Shown here one piece after another: positions 7,882 through 15,778 of a stretch of DNA of 27,405 nucleotides. Both the position numbers and the translations under genes were made by a program. The DNA lies in the NCBI GenBank assembly GCA_900542055.1, contig UQMA01000021.1:1-27405 (forward strand), written 5' to 3'. This stretch comes from an uncultured Azospirillum sp. GTDB lineage: Bacteria; Pseudomonadota; Alphaproteobacteria; RF32; CAG-239. Numbering within the stretch: the first letter of the stretch is position 1; the number at the start of each line of letters is the position of its first letter. Under the pieces are notes generated by a model. That model was not told where the DNA came from, did not search any database, and saw only the letters and a program-made list of their open reading frames with translations.

Positions 7882-7910
7882 AACTTATGATAAAAGTAAC
7901 AATTTGTCAA
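7882..7910 (-). promoter_or_regulatory. Putative promoter of rpmJ
   Basis: On the minus strand, a perfect TTGACA, 17 bases, then TAAGTT (poor -10), about 32 bases before the rpmJ start codon. Confidence 0.45.
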
Positions 7911-7940
7911 CCATATTTTTCGCAAACCTGTAAAGATTAT

Positions 7941-7968
7941 TTGCAAACTAAATTATTTTCCTTATAAT
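7941..7968 (+). promoter_or_regulatory. Putative promoter of the secreted protein-ettA operon
   Basis: TTGCAA, 16 bases, then a perfect TATAAT, giving a transcript start near 7975 and a leader of about 20 bases. Confidence 0.6.
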
Positions 7969-7995
7969 CAGTTCAAAATCACTTGAGGAGCAAAA

Positions 7996-8658
7996 ATGAA
8001 AAAACTTTTGATATTTGCCATTGCTGCACTGAATGCACTGAACGCAAATGCGCAAATAAGCATTACCCCCAGCTATATCGAAGAAATGAAAGCCCTTGGC
8101 ACTGTTTCAGGAACAGGTATGGCGTGTGGCGCCCCAAAATATGCCACTTTTGAAATGTTGGCGCGCGCTATATTGGTCACCAAAGCCGTCAGCGATAAAA
8201 ATCAAGAAGAAGGCATGATTGCCTACAACACGGCAAAAGCCGATGCTTTTCTTTCCAAACAAGCCGACGGTCTGTTTAATTGTGATGAAATAAACGCCCG
8301 TTTCAACGAACAGAAAATATTCAAAACTACTCTTTACGGCGACGGCACAATAAAGATGTATGACGGAAAAGTTTTTTATCCGCGGCATGCCTATGACGCC
8401 ACTTTGTTAAAAGATGATGAAAATGCCAACAGGCAAGACGCCGTTGAAATTTATAATGAAGCAAAACAACGCAGCAAAGGACGAAAAAAATCGGCAGTAA
8501 GCGAAGATGGACGCGCTCTTGTTCCGGAAACACAGCCGGCTGCCGCCCTGCCGCAAACAAACGCCGCGCGTCCTGTCAAATCTTCCGCAGTGCGTGCTTC
8601 TCAAACAAAAGCCAACGACAATGGCGGTATCCGCCATATCAGTAACAAACAACGCTAA
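7996..8658 (+). CDS. Secreted periplasmic protein, unknown function
   Basis: A 220-residue protein with a clear Sec signal peptide: MKKLL, a hydrophobic core, and a likely cleavage after ANA (residue 19). The mature part has two cysteines (Cys44 in GMACGAP and Cys96 in LFNCDE) that may form a disulfide. It also has a small beta-like stretch (TTLYGDGTIKMYDGKVFY) and a low-complexity Ala/Pro/Lys/Arg tail from about residue 155. I recognise no family. Start supported by GAGGAG before the ATG and a good promoter upstream. It is followed 28 bases later by ettA with no terminator, so the two are probably co-transcribed; a functional link to translation is not evident. Confidence 0.75.
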   Translation: MKKLLIFAIAALNALNANAQISITPSYIEEMKALGTVSGTGMACGAPKYATFEMLARAILVTKAVSDKNQEEGMIAYNTAKADAFLSKQADGLFNCDEINARFNEQKIFKTTLYGDGTIKMYDGKVFYPRHAYDATLLKDDENANRQDAVEIYNEAKQRSKGRKKSAVSEDGRALVPETQPAAALPQTNAARPVKSSAVRASQTKANDNGGIRHISNKQR

Positions 8659-8686
8659 TTTAACATTTTTAGGAGCAAATATCGTT

Positions 8687-10369
8687 ATGGCATCTTACCA
8701 ATATATCTATGTCATGCAAAATCTTACAAAAGTTTTCCCCGGAGGAAAAGAACTGTTTAAGGGGATAACTTTATCTTTTTTCCCAGGAGCCAAAATCGGC
8801 GTGCTAGGCGTTAACGGCGCGGGAAAATCAACTTTGTTGAAAATTATGGCCGGTGTCGACAAAGAGTTCAACGGCGAAGCTTGGGCAGCTGACGGGGTAA
8901 AAGTCGGCTATCTTGAACAAGAACCGAAACTTGACCCTTCAAAAAATGTTATTGAAAATATTATGGACGGCTTGGGAGAAACACGCGATCTTCTTAAACG
9001 TTTTGAAGAAATATCCATGCGCTTTGCCGAACCGATGACCGATGACGAAATGAACGCCTTAATAGAAGAGCAAGGCGAATTGCAGGAAAAGATAGATGCC
9101 TGCAACGGCTGGGATCTGGAACGCAATGTAAAAATCGCCATGGATGCGCTGCGCTGTCCGCCGGCTGAAAGTGATGTAACAAAACTTTCCGGAGGTGAAA
9201 AACGCCGTGTGGCGCTTTGCCGCCTTTTGTTATCAAAACCTGATATGTTGCTGTTGGATGAGCCTACAAACCATTTGGACGCAGAATCTGTGGCATGGCT
9301 TGAAAAACATCTGCAAAATTATAGCGGAACCGTTGTTATGGTTACACACGATCGCTATTTTCTGGATAATGTTACCGGCTGGATTTTGGAACTTGACCGC
9401 GGACAGGGAATTCCTTATGAAGGCAACTATTCATCATGGTTAGAGCAAAAACAAAAACGCCTTGAACAAGAAGAAAAAGAAGAAAGCGCCCGCCAACGCA
9501 CGCTTGCCAGCGAGCTGGAATGGATTCATAAAAACCCAAAAGCTCGTCAGGCAAAATCAAAAGCGCGTATTAATGCTTATGATGAATTGCTGCAAGCTTC
9601 GGCAAAAGACAAAATAACAACGGCAAACATCAATATTCCAATGACCGAACGTCTCGGCGATTTGGTTATTGAAGCCGAACATATTTCAAAAAGCTACGGC
9701 GACCGCATGTTAATTGATGACCTCTCCTTCAAAATTCCGAGAGGCGCCATCGTCGGCATTATCGGTCCCAACGGTGCAGGAAAAACAACTTTGTTCCGCA
9801 TGATTACCGGACAGGAAAAACCGGACAGCGGCACAATTCGCATCGGTGAAACCGTAGATCTCGGCTATGTAGACCAAACCCGTGACGAACTTGACTCCGA
9901 CAAAACCATCTGGCAGGAAATTTCAGACGGATTGGATATGATTACACTGGGCAAAAAAGAATTTCCATCGCGGGCTTATGTTGGACAATTCAACTTCAAA
10001 GGCACTGATCAACAGAAAAAAGTCGGACAGCTTTCCGGCGGTGAGCGCAACCGCGTCCATCTGGCTAAAATGCTGCGTAAAGGCGCCAATGTTATTTTAT
10101 TGGATGAACCTACCAATGATTTGGATGTTGACACTCTGCGCTCCCTGGAAGAAGGAATTATGAACTATCCCGGGTGTGTGCTTGTTACTTCGCACGACAG
10201 ATGGTTTCTTGACCGCCTGGCAACCCATATTTTAGCTTATGAAGGCGATAGCAAAGTTGTTTGGTTTGAAGGCAACTTTGAAGAATATGAAAAGGACAAA
10301 CGCGCCCGTCTTGGCGAAGATGCCTGCAATCCGCACGCCATACGCTACAAACCATTGGTTCGCAAATAA
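8687..10369 (+). CDS. ettA: Energy-dependent translational throttle protein EttA (ABC-F)
   Basis: A 560-residue soluble ABC-F ATPase with two nucleotide-binding domains. E. coli EttA (about 555 residues) binds the ribosomal E site and couples translation initiation to the ATP/ADP ratio. Walker A motifs are GVNGAGKST (residues 41-49) and GPNGAGKTT. Signatures are LSGGEKRR and LSGGERNR. Walker B motifs are LLLDEPTNHLD and ILLDEPTNDLD. The linker (EWIHKNPKARQAKSKARI) is typical of EttA rather than Uup. No transmembrane domain is present. The frame extends upstream to 8507, but MASYQYIYVMQNL is the family N-terminus and AGGAG lies about 11 bases before it, so 8687 is chosen. Confidence 0.96.
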   Translation: MASYQYIYVMQNLTKVFPGGKELFKGITLSFFPGAKIGVLGVNGAGKSTLLKIMAGVDKEFNGEAWAADGVKVGYLEQEPKLDPSKNVIENIMDGLGETRDLLKRFEEISMRFAEPMTDDEMNALIEEQGELQEKIDACNGWDLERNVKIAMDALRCPPAESDVTKLSGGEKRRVALCRLLLSKPDMLLLDEPTNHLDAESVAWLEKHLQNYSGTVVMVTHDRYFLDNVTGWILELDRGQGIPYEGNYSSWLEQKQKRLEQEEKEESARQRTLASELEWIHKNPKARQAKSKARINAYDELLQASAKDKITTANINIPMTERLGDLVIEAEHISKSYGDRMLIDDLSFKIPRGAIVGIIGPNGAGKTTLFRMITGQEKPDSGTIRIGETVDLGYVDQTRDELDSDKTIWQEISDGLDMITLGKKEFPSRAYVGQFNFKGTDQQKKVGQLSGGERNRVHLAKMLRKGANVILLDEPTNDLDVDTLRSLEEGIMNYPGCVLVTSHDRWFLDRLATHILAYEGDSKVVWFEGNFEEYEKDKRARLGEDACNPHAIRYKPLVRK

Positions 10370-10383
10370 AGCGCACAAAAAAA

Positions 10384-10416
10384 ACACCTTCCGTTTTGAA
10401 CGGGAGGTGTTTTTTT
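10384..10416. terminator. Bidirectional terminator after ettA
   Basis: A 12-pair stem (ACACCTTCCGTT against AACGGGAGGTGT, with one U-G pair) and a 3-base loop, flanked by an A run on the left and a T run on the right. It serves ettA on the plus strand and the small Cys-rich gene on the minus strand. Confidence 0.85.
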
Positions 10417-10418
10417 AA

Positions 10419-10643
10419 TCAAGTTTCGATAGTTATTCGGTATAAACGATAATTTGACATCCCTGATCCGTTGTATGGCGGGATGATCCAAAACGGATAT
10501 TTTACAGTATCGCAAGCACATTTATATTTGCCTCCGCAATTTCCATCGGTAGCAAAGCATACGCGCGCTTGGGCTTCAAACACGAAAATACAGCCGCACA
10601 CCAATAAGCACGCCGCTGCCAAATAATTGCACAGTTTCTTCAT
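10419..10643 (-). CDS. Small secreted Cys-rich protein
   Basis: A 74-residue protein with an N-terminal signal peptide (MKKLCNYLAAACLL, hydrophobic to about residue 22) and a probable signal-peptidase I site after EAQA (residue 26). A lipobox-like LLVCGC inside the core makes lipoprotein processing a weaker alternative. The mature 48 residues carry four cysteines: Cys29, Cys36, and Cys42/Cys44 in KCAC. These suit two disulfides. AGGGAAAGG precedes the ATG. I recognise no family. It stands alone, with a shared terminator on its downstream side. Confidence 0.6.
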   Translation of the reverse strand: MKKLCNYLAAACLLVCGCIFVFEAQARVCFATDGNCGGKYKCACDTVKYPFWIIPPYNGSGMSNYRLYRITIET

Positions 10644-10704
10644 GGCCTTTCCCTTTCTTGCCGTTACTCAACTTGTTACAATTAATTGCACATTTAAATG
10701 TAAC

Positions 10705-10744
10705 AAAAAACGCCGCAAAAACCTTTGTTTTTGCAGCGTTTTTT
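10705..10744 (-). terminator. Terminator of the 10762-11523 gene
   Basis: An 18-base imperfect stem with one mismatch (core CGC-C-GCAAAAAC against GTTTTTGC-A-GCG) and a 4-base loop. On the minus strand it ends in a T run, about 20 bases past the stop codon. Confidence 0.8.
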
Positions 10745-10761
10745 AAAATTGTTCAAAATGA

Positions 10762-11523
10762 TTATTTACATTGCCAATTTTCTTGCGCACGTCTGGCGCG
10801 GATAGCTTGTTTTGCCTCCTCAGGCAAACTTTTAAAGACCCTGTTGCGAATTGATGAAGACTTGCGCCCCCACTCCAAACGCCCCCACTCGCTTTCTTGA
10901 TAAACAGGTTTCATTTTTTCCATAAGCAGAACTGCCTCACGATAGCGGGATCCATGCGGAAGTTTCAACAACACGGAAAAAGCTTTGTCATAGGCTTTTA
11001 TCTGTTGCATATATGTTGAAAAGTTTTCTTTCTTATCAGCTCTTGCAACCATTTCTTCATAATAAGGACGCGCCAATTTTCCAACCAGTGACACAACCTG
11101 CGCATTATTACGTGAACGCAAAGTCATTTTTCTCAAAACTTTTTCGGCGTAGCTGTAATTTTCAGACGCACTTCCGTGGCTGACTGCTAAACATTGCAGC
11201 ATAAAAGCAAGATTGCCGTCATTTTCAGTTTTATTTAAAGGAGATTCATTTACAAAAGCTTTTATATGTTTGCGCCATTTTTTATAATCGTCTTCAGGCA
11301 TAGGCAGAGATGATAAATAGCCATAAGCATAACATACCGCCAATCTATCACCCAATATCGGCTGCTGTGGAAAAGTATCATACAATCCTTCAGCAATTGT
11401 GCGAATATCACGTTGATTTGTGGAAATTGAATTTTTATCCTGAGTTCCCTGCCGCTCTTTGGCATACTGAATCCAAAAATCGCGCATTTCCTGTTTATAT
11501 TCCGCAAAAGTTTTATCGGCCAT
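10762..11523 (-). CDS. Hypothetical helical protein
   Basis: A 253-residue protein I do not recognise. No signal peptide or membrane segment. It is charged and predicted almost entirely helical. It contains a repeated Tyr/Ala/Leu pattern suggestive of helical-hairpin repeats (for example YSYAEKVLRKM and YDKAFSVLLKLP), though no clear TPR consensus. It ends LPEEAKQAIRARRAQENW. The ATG at 11523 is chosen: GGTGAG lies 7 bases upstream. A GTG at 11535 in the same frame starts just 2 bases after the upstream stop codon and has no visible ribosome binding site. It follows the acetyltransferase gene by 14 bases, so the pair is an operon. Confidence 0.7.
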   Translation of the reverse strand: MADKTFAEYKQEMRDFWIQYAKERQGTQDKNSISTNQRDIRTIAEGLYDTFPQQPILGDRLAVCYAYGYLSSLPMPEDDYKKWRKHIKAFVNESPLNKTENDGNLAFMLQCLAVSHGSASENYSYAEKVLRKMTLRSRNNAQVVSLVGKLARPYYEEMVARADKKENFSTYMQQIKAYDKAFSVLLKLPHGSRYREAVLLMEKMKPVYQESEWGRLEWGRKSSSIRNRVFKSLPEEAKQAIRARRAQENWQCK

Positions 11524-11537
11524 TACACATCTCACCG

Positions 11538-11975
11538 TTATAAATCTTTAACCATTTTGGCAAAAGTAATGCCGTTTTCTTCAAAAATATCACCTTCCGC
11601 CCTAAAACCAAGTTTTTCATAAAAGTGAACGACAGACAACATCGCATGCATTATTAACCGTGAATATCCTGCTTCTTTTGCCCGTTTTTCAGCATAAGCA
11701 ATCATCTGATGCCCTATGCCTTCGCGTTGATATTTTCCGTCAACAGCAACTTGCATCATACGTATTTCTTTATCATTAAGAGGAACCATCATTAAACCGC
11801 CGACTAATTTATCATCCAAACTTTCGACACACCCGATATGCAAATATCCGATTTCTTTTTGCCGATAACTGTCAAGAAATTTTAATCCCAAAGGCTCAAG
11901 CAGCACTTTATAACGCAGCTCCACAAGCTCGTCATAACGAGCTGAACCAAAGTCAATATCAATCATTTTTTTCAT
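11538..11975 (-). CDS. GNAT family N-acetyltransferase
   Basis: A 145-residue single-domain GNAT enzyme using acetyl-CoA; the acceptor is unknown. The acetyl-CoA loop is VDGKYQREGIGHQMIAYAE (Q/RxxGxG/A motif A at about residues 83-88, in the form QREGIG), preceded by the strand IRMMQVAV. The C-terminal motif B region FYEKLGF is typical. The start is strongly supported by AGGAGG 6 bases before the ATG. First gene of a two-gene minus operon, with its promoter facing away from lepA. The ElaA-like subfamily is a possibility, but I cannot assign a substrate. Confidence 0.88.
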   Translation of the reverse strand: MKKMIDIDFGSARYDELVELRYKVLLEPLGLKFLDSYRQKEIGYLHIGCVESLDDKLVGGLMMVPLNDKEIRMMQVAVDGKYQREGIGHQMIAYAEKRAKEAGYSRLIMHAMLSVVHFYEKLGFRAEGDIFEENGITFAKMVKDL

Positions 11976-12010
11976 TTGGCACCTCCTAATGCTTTAGGAT
12001 ATATATTTAT

Positions 12011-12039
12011 TATGTACCATATTTCACCGTCATAATCAA
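12011..12039 (-). promoter_or_regulatory. Putative promoter of acetyltransferase operon
   Basis: On the minus strand, TTGATT, 17 bases, then TACATA, about 36 bases before the start codon. Confidence 0.4.
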
Positions 12040-12046
12040 TAATATA

Positions 12047-12075
12047 TTGCTTTAGGCGTTTTTTTATTCTATTTA
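12047..12075 (+). promoter_or_regulatory. Putative promoter of lepA
   Basis: TTGCTT, 17 bases, then TATTTA. A start of transcription near 12082 would put the in-frame ATG at 12075 outside the mRNA, which supports translation from 12111. Confidence 0.4.
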
Positions 12076-12110
12076 TGAAGAACTTAATATTAAATTTTTA
12101 CGGAAAAGAT

Positions 12111-13916
12111 ATGGCTCACGATTTGAATTTGATACGCAACTTTGCAATAATTGCCCACATTGATCATGGAAAATCTACTCTTGCAGACAGACTTATTGAA
12201 TATTGCGGAGGTCTGACTTCACGCGAAATGCAGGATCAGGTTTTAGATTCGATGGATATTGAACGAGAACGAGGCATTACCATCAAAGCACAAACCGTAC
12301 GCTTAAAGTATCATGCAAAAGACGGAAAAGATTATCAGCTGAACCTTATGGACACCCCAGGACACGTTGACTTTTCTTACGAAGTCAGCCGTTCTTTGGC
12401 TTCATGTGAAGGTTCGGTTTTAGTTGTCGATGCCACTCAGGGAGTTGAGGCTCAAACCTTAGCCAATGTTTATTTGGCTATTAATAACAACCACGAAATT
12501 GTTCCTGTCTTAAATAAAGTTGATTTACCTTCAGCAGAACCCGAAAAAGTGCGCCAGCAAATCGAAGACGTTATTGGTTTGGACGCTTCAAACGCTGTTG
12601 AAACATCAGGAAAAACCGGACTTGGCGTTCCTGAACTTTTAGAAGCCATTGTAACCAGACTGCCTGCTCCGCGAGGCGATGAAAATGCTCCGCTGAAAGC
12701 ACTATTAATTGACAGTTGGTATGACAGTTATCTCGGCGTGATTATTTTGGTGCGTATTCATGACGGCGTTATCCGCAAAAAGCAACAAATCCGCATGATG
12801 TCGAACAATGCGGTTTATCAAATTGATAAAGTGGGAATTTTCACCCCTAAAATGCAAGATACAGATGCTTTATACCCTGGGGAAATCGGCTTTATCACTG
12901 CCAGCATCAAAAGCGTGAGCGACTGCCATATTGGCGATACAATCACTGATAACAAAGCTCCATGCACAACGCCTTTACATGGTTTTAAACCTTCAATACC
13001 GGTAGTGTTTTGTTCTATATTTCCGGTCGACAGCAGCCAATACGACAATTTGAAAGACGCATTGGCCAAATTGCGCCTCAATGACGCGAGCATTGATTAT
13101 CAAAATGAAAACTCTGCTGCTCTTGGTCTGGGATTTCGCTGCGGTTTTCTCGGACTTTTGCATATGGAAATTATTCAAGAACGTTTAGGACGCGAATTTG
13201 ATCTTGACTTAATTACCACGGCGCCATCGGTTGCCTATAACATCAATTTGACAGACGGCAGCCAAATAACTTTGCACAATCCTGCAGATATGCCTGATTT
13301 GTCAACAGTAGTTTCTATTGAAGAACCTGTTGTTAAAGCCACAATTTTAGTCCCCGACGAATATTTGGGCGCAGTTTTAAAACTTTGCAACGACCGCCGC
13401 GGCGAACAGGAAGAATTAACCTATGTCGGCAATCGCGCTATGGCCGTCTATAAAATTCCGCTGAATGAAATTGTTTTTGATTTTTATGACAGATTAAAAT
13501 CAATCACCAGCGGTTATGCAAGTTTTGATTATGAAATTATCGGACACCAAATTTCTGACTTGGTAAAAGTTCAAATTTTGATAAATGAAGAGCCGGTTGA
13601 CGCTTTGGCATTTTTGTGTCACAGACAAGAAGCTGAATCCCGCGGACGGCAAATCTGCGAACGGCTTAAAGATTTAATTCCGCGGCATTTGTTCAAAATT
13701 CCGATTCAAGCAGCTATCGGCGGAAGAGTTATTGCCCGCGAAACAATTTCGGCGTTACGCAAGGACGTAACCGCAAAATGCTACGGCGGTGATATTACCC
13801 GTAAGCGCAAATTGTTAGACAAACAGAAAAAAGGAAAATTGCGTATGCGGCAATTCGGTAAAGTTGAAATTCCGCAATCCGCCTTTATTGAGGCTTTGCG
13901 TATCGGTGATCAATAA
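12111..13916 (+). CDS. lepA: Elongation factor 4 (LepA) GTPase
   Basis: A 601-residue ribosome-associated translational GTPase related to EF-G. It is thought to act on stalled or misplaced ribosomes and in ribosome assembly. G1 is AHIDHGKST, the switch I region RGITIKAQTV, G3 DTPGHVDF, and G4 NKVD. The LepA-specific C-terminal domain is present (RKRKLLDKQKKGKLRMRQFG, then VEIPQSAF). Length matches the usual 595-605. A longer frame starts at ATG 12075, but MAHDLNLIRNFAIIAHIDHG is nearer the family N-terminus and GGAAAAGAT precedes ATG 12111. No lepB follows. It ends in a strong terminator and then a tandem repeat. Confidence 0.97.
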   Translation: MAHDLNLIRNFAIIAHIDHGKSTLADRLIEYCGGLTSREMQDQVLDSMDIERERGITIKAQTVRLKYHAKDGKDYQLNLMDTPGHVDFSYEVSRSLASCEGSVLVVDATQGVEAQTLANVYLAINNNHEIVPVLNKVDLPSAEPEKVRQQIEDVIGLDASNAVETSGKTGLGVPELLEAIVTRLPAPRGDENAPLKALLIDSWYDSYLGVIILVRIHDGVIRKKQQIRMMSNNAVYQIDKVGIFTPKMQDTDALYPGEIGFITASIKSVSDCHIGDTITDNKAPCTTPLHGFKPSIPVVFCSIFPVDSSQYDNLKDALAKLRLNDASIDYQNENSAALGLGFRCGFLGLLHMEIIQERLGREFDLDLITTAPSVAYNINLTDGSQITLHNPADMPDLSTVVSIEEPVVKATILVPDEYLGAVLKLCNDRRGEQEELTYVGNRAMAVYKIPLNEIVFDFYDRLKSITSGYASFDYEIIGHQISDLVKVQILINEEPVDALAFLCHRQEAESRGRQICERLKDLIPRHLFKIPIQAAIGGRVIARETISALRKDVTAKCYGGDITRKRKLLDKQKKGKLRMRQFGKVEIPQSAFIEALRIGDQ

Positions 13917-13925
13917 CCCAAACTT

Positions 13926-13958
13926 AAAAACGAGTGAATCTTATATTCACTCGTTTTT
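13926..13958 (+). terminator. Terminator of lepA
   Basis: A perfect 14-pair stem (AAAAACGAGTGAAT and its complement) with a 5-base loop and six T's. The first arm begins 9 bases after the stop codon. Confidence 0.9.
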
Positions 13959-13960
13959 TA

Positions 13961-14227
13961 TATTAGTTCACCATTATACCGCCCCCATAAAATATGGAGA
14001 ATGCGGAAAATAATAAGAAACGAGAGAAAAAATTTTTGAGTGTACATAAACGTACATGATGAAATTTTTTACTCGATATTTCTGTATTAGTTCACCATTA
14101 TACCGCTACCATAAAATATGGAGAATGCGGGAAATAATAAGAAACGAGAGAAAAAATTTTTGAGTGTACATAAACGTACATGATAAAATTTTTTACTCGA
14201 TGTTTCTGTATTAGTTCACCATTATAC
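13961..14227. repeat. Tandem 124-base repeat, two copies plus an 18-base third start
   Basis: Unit 1 is 13961-14084 and unit 2 is 14085-14208, both exactly 124 bases, with 5 differences (about 96% identical). A third partial copy, 14209-14227, repeats the opening TATTAGTTCACCATTATAC and stops 6 bases short of the convergent gene's stop codon. Each unit holds two inverted repeats. The first is CCGC..CCATA-AAA-TATGG..GCGG. The second is a long one starting CGAG and ending CTCG, with TGTAC/GTACA near its centre. The second arm ends resemble the lepA terminator arms (ACGAG and ACTCG). I see no ORF. This fills the 316-base gap between lepA and the next gene. Confidence 0.9.
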
Positions 14228-14232
14228 ATATT

Positions 14233-15000
14233 TTATTTAATACGGTTTTTTAATTTATTCCACCCAGTATTCTGCCTTTTCAGCTCTTCTTCCTGCTTTT
14301 TAACATTGGCAGTGGCTTTTGCTTCCCATTTGCGAATTGGCTCGCTGTTTTTATTTATCATTTTACGCTGTTGCTCATTTTGAATTATTCCTATTGGCAA
14401 AACCTGATTAAGCAAGGCTGGAGAAATAAATTCTTCATGTTTGGTTTGAAGATTGGTTACCAATACATCTATAAGTTCTGCCGAAGGTTTATAATTAAAC
14501 GCATTTAGCTGTCCTGCATAAAACACAACCAAAGCATGGCACGGCGATGAAAATAAAACATCAGTATAATCAACACCGCGGACATAGCGCAAAATAATTT
14601 TCGGCTGAATCAAACATTGTTCGGCGTTGTCAAAATCAACTCCATTTGTTTCGGCAAAAAAATTCTGATTTAACACATCACGAACTTCGTTATTAAGCAT
14701 ACCGCAAAATCCTCTGATTGGAAACCCATCTAAAGTGTAGCCTTTATATTCATTATCCTGAGGAAAAACTTCATAACAAAAGACTTGTTCGGCTTCAAAT
14801 ATATTTTTCATTGCCACAGCACCGACTTCATCAACAAAACGGCTGTTAGGCTGCAAAGTATCTTCTTCCTGATTTGGGCGTTTCCATGCGTTTTCAGCCT
14901 GTCCGAAAGATTGTATTCCTTCTGTCGCGCTTTGAGCGTAAACTGTCTGAAAAGGCAAAACTGCCGCAAATAAACCTGCCAGCCAACCTTTATAACACAT
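14233..15000 (-). CDS. Secreted periplasmic protein, unknown function
   Basis: A 255-residue protein with a Sec signal peptide (MCYKGW, hydrophobic to about residue 18, cleavage likely after VYA at 22). The mature region has four cysteines, in VFCYE, GFCGM, EQCLI and SPCHA, enough for two disulfides. A charged, Lys/Glu/Gln-rich tail from about residue 208 looks helical. I recognise no family. Start supported by GAGGAG about 8 bases before the ATG and a good promoter at 15034-15061. It follows phoB on the same strand by 67 bases but appears to have its own promoter. Whether PhoB controls it cannot be told from sequence. Confidence 0.75.
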   Translation of the reverse strand: MCYKGWLAGLFAAVLPFQTVYAQSATEGIQSFGQAENAWKRPNQEEDTLQPNSRFVDEVGAVAMKNIFEAEQVFCYEVFPQDNEYKGYTLDGFPIRGFCGMLNNEVRDVLNQNFFAETNGVDFDNAEQCLIQPKIILRYVRGVDYTDVLFSSPCHALVVFYAGQLNAFNYKPSAELIDVLVTNLQTKHEEFISPALLNQVLPIGIIQNEQQRKMINKNSEPIRKWEAKATANVKKQEEELKRQNTGWNKLKNRIK

Positions 15001-15033
15001 TTTTTGTTCTCCTCAGTAAATAGAATAAATAAA

Positions 15034-15061
15034 ATTATAATTTATTGTCGCAACTTGACAA
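15034..15061 (-). promoter_or_regulatory. Putative promoter of the 14233-15000 gene
   Basis: On the minus strand, TTGTCA, 16 bases, then a perfect TATAAT, giving a leader of about 27 bases. Confidence 0.6.
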
Positions 15062-15067
15062 GATAAA

Positions 15068-15778
15068 TCAATCTTCCTGTTGTTCATCATCTGTTTGCAC
15101 GCTCGAATCTATGGCGTATCCCGTAGCACGCACAGTGCGGATATAATCCGGTCCGTATTCATTTAATGATTTACGCAAGCGCCGGATATGAACATCGACA
15201 GTTCGGGATTCTACATAAATATTATTTCCCCACACATTTTTCAGTAAAAACTCGCGGGAAAAGACCTTCCCCGGAGTTTCCATCAACATTTTAAGCAAAC
15301 GAAATTCCGTTGGGCCGAGATGAATATACTTATCACCGCGAAAGACTTTTCTTTCAGCCAAATCCATTCTTATATCTTCAAAAACATATTCTTTCTGCGA
15401 CATAAGCTCGGGAGCGCGGCGCAAATTTGTTTTAACGCGCGCCATAAGCTCCGGCACGGAAAAAGGTTTTGTAACATAATCATCAGCACCGGCTGTCAAA
15501 CCTTTTATTTTATCTTCTTCTTCACCTTTAGCCGTCAGCATAATTATCGGAATATCTTTTATATCGGGTTTATTGCGTATCATTTTACAAATTTCTATAC
15601 CCGAAAGCTCAGGCAGCATCCAATCCAACAAAATAACCGAAGGACAATATTTTTCAACCGCTGCCATAGCCTTGCTTCCGACTGTTTCCCAAACAACATC
15701 GTATCCTTCTTTTTCGAGATTGTATTTAAGCAAAAGTCCCAATGCTTCTTCGTCTTCAATCACCATAACTGTGGTCAT
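15068..15778 (-). CDS. phoB: PhoB-type response regulator
   Basis: A 236-residue OmpR/PhoB-family transcription regulator. The receiver domain has acidic pocket Glu8-Asp9, phosphoacceptor Asp52 in VILLDWMLP, Thr82 in MLTAKGE and Lys104 in YVTKPFS. The C-terminal winged helix (from about residue 130) includes LGPTEFRLLKMLM, FSREFLL, and YVESRTVDVHIRRLRK, with RTVRATGY at the end; these match PhoB closely. PhoB normally responds to phosphate limitation through the kinase PhoR. No kinase or phosphate transporter gene is in the window. The start codon overlaps the rpe stop as ATGA, with AGGAG inside rpe, so translation is probably coupled to rpe. Confidence 0.88.
   Translation of the reverse strand: MTTVMVIEDEEALGLLLKYNLEKEGYDVVWETVGSKAMAAVEKYCPSVILLDWMLPELSGIEICKMIRNKPDIKDIPIIMLTAKGEEEDKIKGLTAGADDYVTKPFSVPELMARVKTNLRRAPELMSQKEYVFEDIRMDLAERKVFRGDKYIHLGPTEFRLLKMLMETPGKVFSREFLLKNVWGNNIYVESRTVDVHIRRLRKSLNEYGPDYIRTVRATGYAIDSSVQTDDEQQED

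Noticed and set aside
8507..8686. 60-residue N-terminal extension of EttA
   Set aside because: It overlaps the end of the secreted-protein gene in another frame; the family N-terminus and the AGGAG site mark 8687 as the start.
12075..12110. 12-residue N-terminal extension of LepA
   Set aside because: No ribosome binding site is seen, and the first ATG falls in or next to the promoter -10; the site before 12111 is better.
13961..14227. CRISPR array
   Set aside because: The repeat is 124 bases and directly tandem with no variable spacers, and no cas gene is nearby.
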